From NCBI GenBank assembly GCA_023014485.1, contig JAJOZX010005636.1, positions 62,001-126,000 of the forward strand: a stretch of 64,000 bases of DNA, given 5' to 3'. Below are positions 52,802-64,000 of the stretch, one piece after another (positions within the stretch are counted from its first letter, which is position 1; the number at the start of each line of letters is the position of its first letter). The notes beneath the pieces are model-generated. The model was not told where the DNA came from. It did no database searches and saw only the letters and a program-made list of their open reading frames with translations. The position numbers and the translations under genes were made by a program. Source of the stretch: Bathynomus jamesi. Its lineage: Eukaryota; Arthropoda; Malacostraca; Isopoda; Cirolanidae.

Positions 52802-52920
52802 CTTAGGTTAGGTGGATTCCTCCAGTTTGTGGCAGCTGGAGGGAATCCCCCTTGCAATAAGGGGGAAGGGGGATGGGGGGTTTGGCACCTTACAGCAAGG
52901 GGGAGGGGGTTTGGCATCTT
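52754..52920 (+). repeat. (CT)n microsatellite and G-rich tract
   Basis: About 44 bp of CT repeats (52754-52798). 52850-52916 then has closely spaced G-runs (GGGGGAAGGGGGATGGGGGG and AAGGGGGAGGGGG), a strong G-quadruplex-like pattern, just before hAT remnant sequence. Confidence 0.7.
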
Positions 52921-52924
52921 GCAA

Positions 52925-53608
52925 CATTTAATCAACATTGCAATTGCAACTTGCACTCTCCCATTTTGCAGCCATGCTGTCATAGTCTGAGGCGTATGCA
53001 ACAACCGCAGTTTTCCGATGAAGATGTCGTTGTACCATATAGAATGTAGAGTTCCATTGGGTGATAACGTCTCTTATAAGTTTGATTTCTGGTAAATTAT
53101 GTTGCGTCTGGAATTCCTTAAGTCTGTCAAAGGCTGGAGATGAATAATTAAAATGCAACAGATTGGGCGCGCAATTGCACAGATCTCTCAAACAGACTTC
53201 TGGCTAAGAAGGGCATCATCAACTGCAAGTGCTAAAGTATGATTCGCACAAGCAACAGGAGTAATTTTGAGAACGCTAACAGCTTTAGTAATATTACAGC
53301 CATTGTCGTGCACAACTGCATGCACACGATCGCTCTTTATTGACCATTCTTGCAATATAGAAGTCAATGCAGTTGCAAATTTTTCATGAGTATGGGAATC
53401 TGGCAGATTTTTGGTGGCTCAAACATACTGCTTTTGCTCACATTTACTATTAATTCTATGTGCTGTCAAACTGATAAAGGCTTCAGTTTTTTATAGTGAT
53501 GCCTAATAACCCAAATAGAACTAATATTCAGAATTCGGTATTCGGCTGAATAGTTTGGCACCAAATATTTGGTATTCGGTGAATAATATAATTCGGTACA
53601 TCCCTAAT
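52925..53608 (-). pseudogene. hAT transposase remnant with 5' terminus
   Basis: The right end, read on minus, begins TAGGGATGTACCGAATTATA (from 53608), a hAT-like terminus followed by ATTCGGT repeats. Minus-strand codons then give QEWSIKSDRVHAVVHDNGCN (catalytic Asp), ITPVACANHTLALAVDDALL (C-x2-H), LPEIKLIRDVITQWNSTFYM and VQRHL. It is missing the N-terminal finger and the C-terminal half. The C-terminal half of a similar copy is at 26085-26720. Stops are frequent. Confidence 0.7.
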
Positions 53609-53629
53609 ACTCGTATATATAATGTTACA

Positions 53630-53860
53630 CACAGACCATGCATGGAACAAGGAACTCTTCTGGGAAAATTAAATCCACTATAGTCTGAATAAATAATGGC
53701 AAATGAAAAATACTAAAGTTTTTCTTTTTCGTGATGGAAGCCCAACGTGAGCAACGGGTTATGACCGAGTCATGATTTAATTTTCCCAGAAGAGTTCCTT
53801 GTTCCATGCGCAGTCTGTGGAACATAAAAGTTTCTCAGGTGACCATTCTGAGTTGTATAG
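53630..53860. repeat. Fold-back relative of the 454-bp array
   Basis: Inverted arms 53630-53675 and 53774-53819 (ATGGAACAAGGAACTCTTCT and complement). They are closely related to part of the 454-bp unit in the 59.7-62.4 kb array (TGCATGGAACAAGGAACTCT at 59713-59732), and both carry CATTCTGAGTT after the right arm. Confidence 0.7.
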
Positions 53861-55460
53861 TGTGTATATTAGGGTGAACCCCACATATATGGTAAAAAAT
53901 TAAAATGCACAAATAAGAGCTTCTGATGCATTTTCTCATTTCTTTTATGGAAAAAGACCTCAGACCGGAACTTGAGCTAAATCCCTTAATACTTGAGCGT
54001 TGACCCACCCCCCACATGAGAAACATACTCCATATATGGGCGAACAAGACCCCTGTACAGAGAGAGCAACTGAGTGAGGGTGAAGAAACCGCGGAGACGG
54101 TATAGCACACCAAACCTCTTAGAAGCTGTTTTAGAAAGAGAGTATATGTGATATTTCCAGGAAAGATCAGGAGAAAAGGAAACACCAAGAATGTTAAGAG
54201 AAGAGGAAGGATTGAGTTGTGTGTTGTTGAAGGTAAGGGGATAGTCGTGTGGAAGATTGTGACGAGTAGACAGATGGAGGAACTGTTTTTTTGAGGCATT
54301 GAAAGCCACAAGGTTTTCTCTGTCTCAATTAGATATAGCAGAAAGATCACATAGCCTTCCTACGCGAATCATGAAGTGACTGCTGTGAGGGACGCTTTGG
54401 GAAGCGGGTGGAGAAGTGAAGAGTGGAATCATCGGCATAGGAGTGAATAGAACAGGAAGTGCGAATTAAAAGATCATTAATAAATAAAAGGAAAAGAGTG
54501 GGTAACAGGACAGAACCCTGACGAACACCACTGTTAATAGCTTTAGGAGAAGAACAGTGGCCATCTACAACTGCAGCTATACAGTAGATCGGCCAGAAAG
54601 GAAATTAGAGATGAAGGCACAGATAGAAGGATAGAAACCGAAGGAGGGCAGTTTCGAAATTAAAGATTTGTGCCAGACTCTATCAAAAGCTTTTGATATG
54701 TCTAGCGCAATAGCAAAAGTTTCACCAAAATCCCGAAAAGAGGATGACCAAGAGTTAGAGAGATATGCAAGAAGATCGCCAGTAGAGCGTCCCTTGCGGA
54801 ATCCATACTGACGATTTGAAAGAAAATTGTGAGAAGAAAGGTGTTTAAGAATCCTCCTATTAAGGATAGGTTCCAAAACGTCAGAAAGCAAGAAATCAAA
54901 GCAATTGGACGATAGTTGGGGGACTGAGAGCAGTCACCCTTCTTGGGGACAGGCTGAATGAAAGAACATTTCCAGCAGGAAGGAAAAGTACCAGATGAGA
55001 GACAAAGACGAAAGAGTTTGACTTGGCAGGGTGTCAGCACAGAAACACAGTTCTTAAGAACAACAGGAGGAACACCATCAGGACCATACGCCTTCCTAGA
55101 GTTGAGGCCAGATAGGGCAGAAAGAACATCTTTAGAAGCGATTCTAACTTGAGACATAATAAAGTCAGAGGGGGGGGGGGAGATGGAGGAACAGCACCGG
55201 AATCGTCCAGTGTTGAATTGTAAGCGAAAGTTTGAGCGAAGAGTTCAGCTTTGACAGGAGAAGAGACGGCATCTGAGTCGTCGGAATGGAAAAGAGGAGG
55301 GAAAGAAGAGGAAGTAAAGTGTTGAAGAAGTTCTTAGCTAGATGCCAGAAAAAGCGAGAAGAATTAGAATTGGGTAGATTTTCACATTTTTGTCGGATGA
55401 AGGAATTTTTGGAGAGTCGAAGGACAGATTTTGCACGATTCCGGGCACAAATATAGGCTG
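53860..55460 (-). pseudogene. Non-LTR retrotransposon reverse transcriptase (Jockey-like)
   Basis: Minus-strand LINE ORF2 from the end of the endonuclease/linker (about 55460, with SSRFFWHLAKNFFN near 55345) to the C-terminus (53986). RT blocks in order: LSGLNSRKAYGPDGVPPVVL (about 55120), KKGDCSQSPNYRPIALISC, RQYGFRKGRSTGDLLAYLSN, FAIALDISKAFDRVWHKSLI (first catalytic Asp), a SYADDSTLHF box (about 54445-54420, catalytic Asp pair), AFNASKKQFLHLSTRHN and LNILGVSFSPDLSWKYHI. Four frame changes or deletions break it. Both catalytic motifs are intact. The 3' untranslated part continues to about 53860, and a related fragment is at 23660-23925. Confidence 0.9.
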
Positions 55461-56441
55461 AGTGAGAGTTGCCATTGAAACGTTACATATGTATATTGCG
55501 TCAGAGCAATCGTGGAAATTTTTGCGCAACTATTATTATTTTGTAACCATTTGACATTTTGGATACGTCCGGGATTGAAATGTTTCAGAACTAAAGAAGT
55601 GGTACATACGAAACTATTGTTTAGGTTATAGATTATATTATATACAGTAAGTGGCGCAGTATTAGGCAGAACGTATTAAATCGAACCGGAATTAATTGAC
55701 TCGTACTAACAGTAATTAAATCCAGTGTTGGGAGTGACGGCGTTACCTTTTTAGTAGCTGTAGCGGTATTGCCGTTACTTTCGAGATGCTGTAACGAAAA
55801 TTGTAGCGGCACTACTTTTTACATTGATTTCAACTCGTTACTTTTAAACTGATTATTTGACTAGTATTATTTATTAGCTGTTAATTAGCTGTTAGCTCCT
55901 CCAAACGAGGATGCCAATTTTGTAAAACGAGTGTTCCTGAAATCGAACAACACACTCCTAAAAAATCTGCAAGATTAGTTTTTTGGGACAGGACATTTTT
56001 TTTATTTGAGTTTATGTTTTGAATTTTTAGTCATATAGAGTATAATTTGGTATCATTAAGGCTTTTTTACTCTTTGGTCTTTTCTTAAAAGTAACGGTAG
56101 CGGAAGCGGTAATGGTAACGCGTAACTTTTTCATAGAAGTAACTGAAGCGGTAACGATATTACTCTTTATCAATGTAACGGTAGCGGTAACGCCGTTACT
56201 TATAAAAGTAACGTGCCCAACTCTGATTAAATCAAATCTTGAATCATTTAACTGGAATAATATCGAATCCGAGTTAATATCCTCCCGATCTCCAGGGGCT
56301 TACATCTATATTTTTCAAAATCTACGCTTATTTAAAGGGTTGTACTGAAGTGTCAAATGGGTATAAAATAATAATAGTTACGCACAAATTTTCGCAATTG
56401 CGATGACCGCAATATACATATGTAGCGTTTCCATGGCAACT
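55458..56441. mobile_element. Element with 100-bp inverted ends, hosting a hAT MITE
   Basis: Ends AGTTGCCATTGAAACGTTAC (about 55459) and its near-complement to 56440 continue inward through ACATATGTATATTGCG and ACTATTATTATTTT to CCATTTGACA, about 100 bp. The middle holds the MITE 55723-56225 and short unknown flanks. The original class is unknown. 56442-56520 shows nothing. Confidence 0.65.
55723..56225. mobile_element. hAT-type MITE with exact 8-bp duplication
   Basis: 503 bp, CAGTGTTGGGAG at the left, TGCCCAACTCTG at the right, flanked by ATTAAATC twice (55715-55722, 56226-56233). Sub-terminal (GTAACG)-type repeats are rich on both sides. No gene. Confidence 0.92.
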
Positions 56442-56514
56442 AATTTAGATGTTAATGTCGTCATGCTTCACATTCTGTATTTACTTATTTCTGACTGACG
56501 TGGTCACAATTGTT

Positions 56515-59660
<3,146 letters not shown>

Positions 59661-59667
59661 TATATAT

Positions 59668-59697
<30 letters not shown>

Positions 59698-59698
<1 letters not shown>

Positions 59699-62369
59699 GT
59701 TAAACACAGACCGTGCATGGAACAAGGAACTCTTCTGGGAAAATTAAATCCACTATAGTCCGGATAAGTAATGGTAAATGACAAATACCATAGTTTTTTC
59801 TTTTTCATGATTTTAGCCCGACGTGGGCAACGGGTCTCTCGCAAAGAGATCCCATAAATATAGCTTCCCTCACCAGCTATCTGCAAAGCAGACAGGATCC
59901 AGCTTTGGGACATGGATCTAGGGTTTAAAGCAAGCCTAGATCCCTACATTCAGAACCCCTATATAAGTAAAAGACTCGTTGCATTCACGTCGTGTTGAAT
60001 AAATCAAAGAAAAAGGGGGTAACTATTGTATTTTTAGCCAAAAAAACCAAAACTTAAACCTCAACCGGGACATTGAGCGTCCACTTTTCAAGGCACGAAA
60101 CACGTCCGTTTAGTATACACAAACTCAGAATGGTTCCCTGAGAACATTATATGTTAAACACAGACCGTGCATGGAACAAGGAACTCTTCTGGGAAAATTA
60201 AATCCACTATAGTCCGGATAAGTAATGGTAAATGACAAATACCATAGTTTTTTCTTTTTCATGATTTTAGCCCGACGTGGGCAACGGGTCTCTCGCAAAG
60301 AGATCCCATAAATATAGCTGGATCCTGTCTGCTTTGCAGATAGCTGGTGAGGGAAGCTATATTTATGGGATCTCTTTGCGAGAGACCCGTTGCCCACGTC
60401 GGGCTAAAATCATGAAAAAGAAAAAACTATGGTATTTGTCATTTACCATTACTTATCCGGACTATAGTGGATTTAATTTTCCCAGAAGAGTTCCTTGTTC
60501 CATGCACGGTCTGTGTTTAACATATAATGTTCTCAGGGAACCATTCTGAGTTTGTGTATACTAAACGGACGTGTTTCGTGCCTTGAAAAGTGGACGCTCA
60601 ATGTCCCGGTTGAGGTTTAAGTTTTGGTTTTTTTGGCTAAAAATACAATAGTTACCCCCTTTTTCTTTGATTTATTCAACACGACGTGAATGCAACGAGT
60701 CTTTTACTTATATAGGGGTTCTGAATGTAGGGATCTAGGCTTGCTTTAAACCCTAGATCCATGTCCCAAAGCTGGATCCTGTCTGCTTTGTAGATAGCTG
60801 GTGAGGGAAGCTATATTTATGGGATCTCTTTGCGAGAGACCCGTTGCCCACGTCCGGCTAAAATCATGAAAAAGAAAAAACTATGGTATTTGTCATTTAC
60901 CATTACTTATCCGGACTATAGTGGATTTAATTTTCCCAGAAGAGTTCCTTGTTCTATGCACGGTCTGTGTTTAACATATAATGTTCTCAGGGAACCATTC
61001 TGAGTTTGTGTATACTAAACGGACGTGTTTCGTGCCTTGAAAAGTGGACGCTCAATGTCCCGGTTGAGGTTTAAGTTTTGGTTTTTTTTGGCTAAAAATA
61101 CAATAGTTACCCCCTTTTTCTTTGATTTATTCAACACGACGTGAATGCAACGAGTCTTTTACTTATATAGGGGTTCTGAATGTAGGGATCTAGGCTTGCT
61201 TTAAACCCTAGATCCATGTCCCAAAGCTGGATCCTGTCTGCTTTGCAGATAGCTGGTGAGGGAAGCTATATTTATGGGATCTCTTTGCGAGAGACCCGTT
61301 GCCCACGTCGGGCTAAAATCATGAAAAAGAAAAAACTATGGTATTTGTCATTTACCATTACTTATCCGGACTATAGTGGATTTAATTTTCCCAGAAGAGT
61401 TCCTTGTTCCATGCACGGTCTGTGTTTAACATATAATGTTCTCAGGGAACCATTCTGAGTTTGTGTATACTAAACGGACGTGTTTCGTGCCTTGAAAAGT
61501 GGACGCTCAATGTCCCGGTTGAGGTTTAAGTTTTGGTTTTTTTGGCTAAAAATACAATAGTTACCCCCTTTTTCTTTGATTTATTCAACACGACGTGAAT
61601 GCAACGAGTCTTTTACTTATATAGGGGTTCTGAATGTAGGGATCTAGGCTTGCTTTAAACCCTAGATCCATGTCCCAAAGCTGGATCCTGTCTGCTTTGC
61701 AGATAGCTGGTGAGGGAAGCTATATTTATGGGATCTCTTTGCGAGAGACCCGTTGCCCACGTCGGGCTAAAATCATGAAAAAGAAAAAACTATGGTATTT
61801 GTCATTTACCATTACTTATCCGGACTATAGTGGATTTAATTTTCCCAGAAGAGTTCCTTGTTCCATGCACGGTCTGTGTTTAACATATAATGTTCTCAGG
61901 GAACCATTCTGAGTTTGTGTATACTAAACGGACGTGTTTCGTGCCTTGAAAAGTGGACGCTCAATGTCCCGGTTGAGGTTTAAGTTTTGGTTTTTTTGGC
62001 TAAAAATACAATAGTTACCCCCTTTTACTTTGATTTATTCAACACGACGTGAATGCAACGAGTCTTTTACTTATATAGGGGTTCTGAATGTAGGGATCTA
62101 GGCTTGCTTTAAACCCTAGATCCATGTCCCAAAGCTGGATCCTGTCTGCTTTGCAGATAGCTGGTGAGGGAAGCTATATTTATGGGATCTCTTTGCGAGA
62201 GACCCGTTGCCCACGTCGGGCTAAAATCATGAAAAAGAAAAAACTATGGTATTTGTCATTTACCATTACTTATCCGGACTATAGCGGATTTAATTTTCCC
62301 AGAAGAGTTCCTTGTTCCATGCACGGTCTGTGTTTAACATATAATGTTCTCAGGGAACCATTCTGAGTT

Positions 62370-62375
<6 letters not shown>
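59698..62375. repeat. 454-bp tandem array with a large palindrome
   Basis: Plus-oriented units start at GCTGGATCCTGTCTG at 60317, 60771, 61226, 61680 and 62134 (periods 454, 455, 454, 454). The left 620 bp (59698-60316) is the same sequence inverted, so the array folds at about 60317-60355. Copies differ at only a few positions (for example 60789, 60857, 60956 and 62284). The array is bounded by TA tracts on both sides. Each complete unit carries an 80-codon open frame (from about 61216, 61670 and 62124), but it has no family resemblance and may be chance. Confidence 0.92.
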
Positions 62376-62402
<27 letters not shown>

Positions 62403-62405
<3 letters not shown>

Positions 62406-63200
62406 CAAACAACCACAAGGAAAAGGAAAAGGAAACACGAAATCCGAGCGCTTTCGTGATATATTCACATCTTCAGGGACAAGAAAGAAATAGACAGAAT
62501 TTACCAAGTAAATGAGTTACATACACAAGGAAACATTCCCCAATAGGCAACTCAATTTAAAAAGAATAAACCACTCTAAACATTTTTTCCCAATAGATAA
62601 CTTAATCTAAAGGCTACTAAATTATTGGATACATAAATCTATATAAATGGAGTTAGACAATTAACATGTACACAAAACAAAATTTTTTATAACAGTTATT
62701 AGAAATAGTATTTAATTAAAACAGGCAATTAAGTGACAAGAATCTAAGGAAACAAAAGACATGGTGCAATCGTCGTCACGTGCTCCTTCCAGAATATTCC
62801 AAATATCTAAAAACAATCTAAAAAAATTTTCCAATAGATAATCTGTTCAAAAGTCTAATAAACTATCAAGTACATAAAGACTATATAAAAGAAATAATAC
62901 AATTAAAATGTACACATACAAATGTTAACAATTATTAAAATAATATTTAATTAAAGCAAACAATTAAGTGGCAAGAATGCGGTCAAAATAATACACCACT
63001 TTTTTAACAATGTACTAATCTAATTTATAAAGCCCAGGGCTAATATTAAGAACAAAATCAGCATTATTCTTGATCACACTCGATTCAAGTATATTTCTAC
63101 TAACAACAGATTTACTAAAACTTAATTTGTAAGCATTTTTCCAGTCAATGGGATGATTAGTATCTCTTACGTGAATGAAAATGGCATTAGATTCCTGGCC
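62403..63200 (-). mobile_element. Penelope-like element 3' end with truncated endonuclease tail
   Basis: Minus-strand codons at 63203-63015 (FIHVRDTNHPIDWKNAYKLS, RNILESSVIK, ending LYKLD) match the C-terminal end of the GIY-YIG protein at 16488-17100. Everything upstream is lost at about 63190, where mariner-like coding begins. The 3' untranslated part contains a roughly 240-bp-spaced tandem duplication (AATAGATAA... at about 62590 and 62834; AAGTGACAAGAAT/AAGTGGCAAGAAT at 62730 and 62968). Confidence 0.75.
62437..62477 (-). ncRNA. Hammerhead-ribozyme-like motif
   Basis: On minus: CTGAAGA (62477-62471), stem GTGA..TCAC, then GAAA (62455-62452), followed by GCGCTCGG. Same layout, including one extra base before the stem, as the motif at 16365-16416. 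It lies at the 3' end of a Penelope-like fragment. Confidence 0.45.
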
Positions 63201-63204
63201 CATC

Positions 63205-63548
63205 TCTTGGGCATAAGACCCTGTGACTTTTTTCAGTGGGGTTATATAAAAGACTGCGTGTACACAACTCCAGTGGTCAACATCGACGATTTAAAGACCA
63301 GAATTGCTGCTGCTATTGCAAGAGTTGACGTCGAAATGTTGCAGCGCACATGGATGGAGATAGAATACCGTTTGAACGTCTTACGTGTGACAAATGGTGC
63401 CCATGTTGAATGGTTGAATTTGTTGGAGGTTATGTGAAACTTTCTTACTTTCTCTCACAGATGGCGCAAAAACGGTATGTGTATCTTGTTTCCTAATATT
63501 TTTATTTGAGAAAGAAGTTGTAAAGATAATTTGTGTACACCCTGTATA
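63205..63548 (+). pseudogene. Mariner-like transposase, C-terminal fragment
   Basis: RPCDFFQWGYIKDCVYTTPV, with the last catalytic Asp in CDFF, through DVEMLQRTWMEIEYRLNVLR to a stop at 63437. The element's terminal repeat follows (TTGTGTACACCCTG at about 63532-63545) before TA. The N-terminal two thirds are missing. The block joins directly to the Penelope-like fragment, so one replaced or deleted the other. 63549-63616 is TA-rich microsatellite. Confidence 0.8.
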
Positions 63549-63616
63549 TTATTAATTTGTAAACACATTCACATCAACGAGTATATATATACCGTATATA
63601 TATGTATATATATATA

Positions 63617-64000
63617 CAGGGTGTTTCACAACCGGTCTGCCATACTTTCGGGGGTGATTTCGGGGGTGATATCGAGTAAAAAAGTTCCAACTGTTGCGGA
63701 GCTACGGACGTTTCAAGGTACACGGAAAAACATAAACGAGAGTATTAATCTGATGTATTTATTGCTACATTTTATGAGATAACATCTTATAAATGTTCAA
63801 AATGTCCGCCTCGGTTTTCAATGCACAGCCTTCCTCGTTCCAAAAAAGAGTCCACTGCCCACTGAATCATTTCGAGGTGGTCACATATGTAAGTAACGGC
63901 ATTCATAATCCGACGCAGGAGTTCCTCTCTCGTTTGTACGAGTACTTTGGTCTTGTAGACCACCTCTTTCATAAGGCCCCATTAAAAGAAATCTAACGGG
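63617..64000 (-). mobile_element. Mariner-like element, cut by the window end
   Basis: Begins CAGGGTGTTTCACAACCGGT after TATATA. The minus-strand transposase C-terminus is at 63972-63787: KEVVYKTKVLVQTREELLRR, then a GGHFEHL ending. The frame is open up to the window edge except near 63980. The terminal repeat differs from the other mariner-like families here, so this is a further family. The other end lies outside the window. Confidence 0.85.

Noticed and set aside
59698..62375. CRISPR-like array
   Set aside because: Units are 454 bp and contiguous with no spacers, and the genome is eukaryotic; it is satellite-like.

Overview
The window is non-coding, repeat-dominated DNA from an animal nuclear genome, most likely an insect or other arthropod with a large genome. 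It is AT-rich and full of (TA)n microsatellites. Its elements are animal types: Tc1/mariner relatives, hAT, Penelope-like elements, non-LTR retrotransposons, tRNA-derived SINEs and a Polinton/Maverick. I found no convincing host protein-coding gene. The species cannot be named from sequence alone. Nearly every coding stretch is a transposase, reverse transcriptase or virus-like gene, and most carry frameshifts or stops. Two reading frames are intact and look recent: a DD41D-type mariner transposase (4842-5912) and a hAT transposase (40355-41749, minus).

Layout. 1-4560: pieces of a minus-strand non-LTR retrotransposon, hosting a mariner (1048-2233) and a fold-back of a Penelope-like end (2651-2812). 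4578-6156: complete DD41D mariner-like element. 6640-12371: two copies of a CACTGG-ended element with an unusual transposase-like protein, plus palindromic MITEs. 12.5-17.9 kb: 5S-like SINE fragment, MITEs, a hAT remnant, a deleted DD41D element, a head-to-head SINE pair, and a Penelope-like element with a GIY-YIG endonuclease. 18022-21835: a short LTR retrotransposon. 21.8-31.5 kb: AT-rich DNA, more DD41D and mariner-like derivatives (several as inverted duplications), hAT debris and G-rich repeats.

32173-46360 is a decayed Polinton/Maverick. On the minus strand lie a packaging ATPase, two small conserved proteins, a retroviral-type integrase, minor capsid, a basic protein, major capsid and an adenovirus-like protease. 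On the plus strand lie protein-primed DNA polymerase B and at least two unrecognised genes. A hAT sits inside the polymerase and a hAT MITE inside the capsid gene; both have target-site duplications.

46522-49234: a Tc1-like element with nested repeats. 49268-52336: a BED-finger hAT. 52.4-56.5 kb: hAT, LINE and MITE remnants. 56620-59660: a 3-kb DNA transposon with TTAGGGTGGTT ends and a transposase family I recognise only as an uncharacterised repeated one. 59698-62375: a 454-bp tandem array with a large palindrome at its left side. 62403-64000: a Penelope-like 3' end and two cut mariner-like elements.

Two themes cross the window. Most elements abut or sit inside (TA)n tracts. At least eight structures are head-to-head inverted duplications of element ends.
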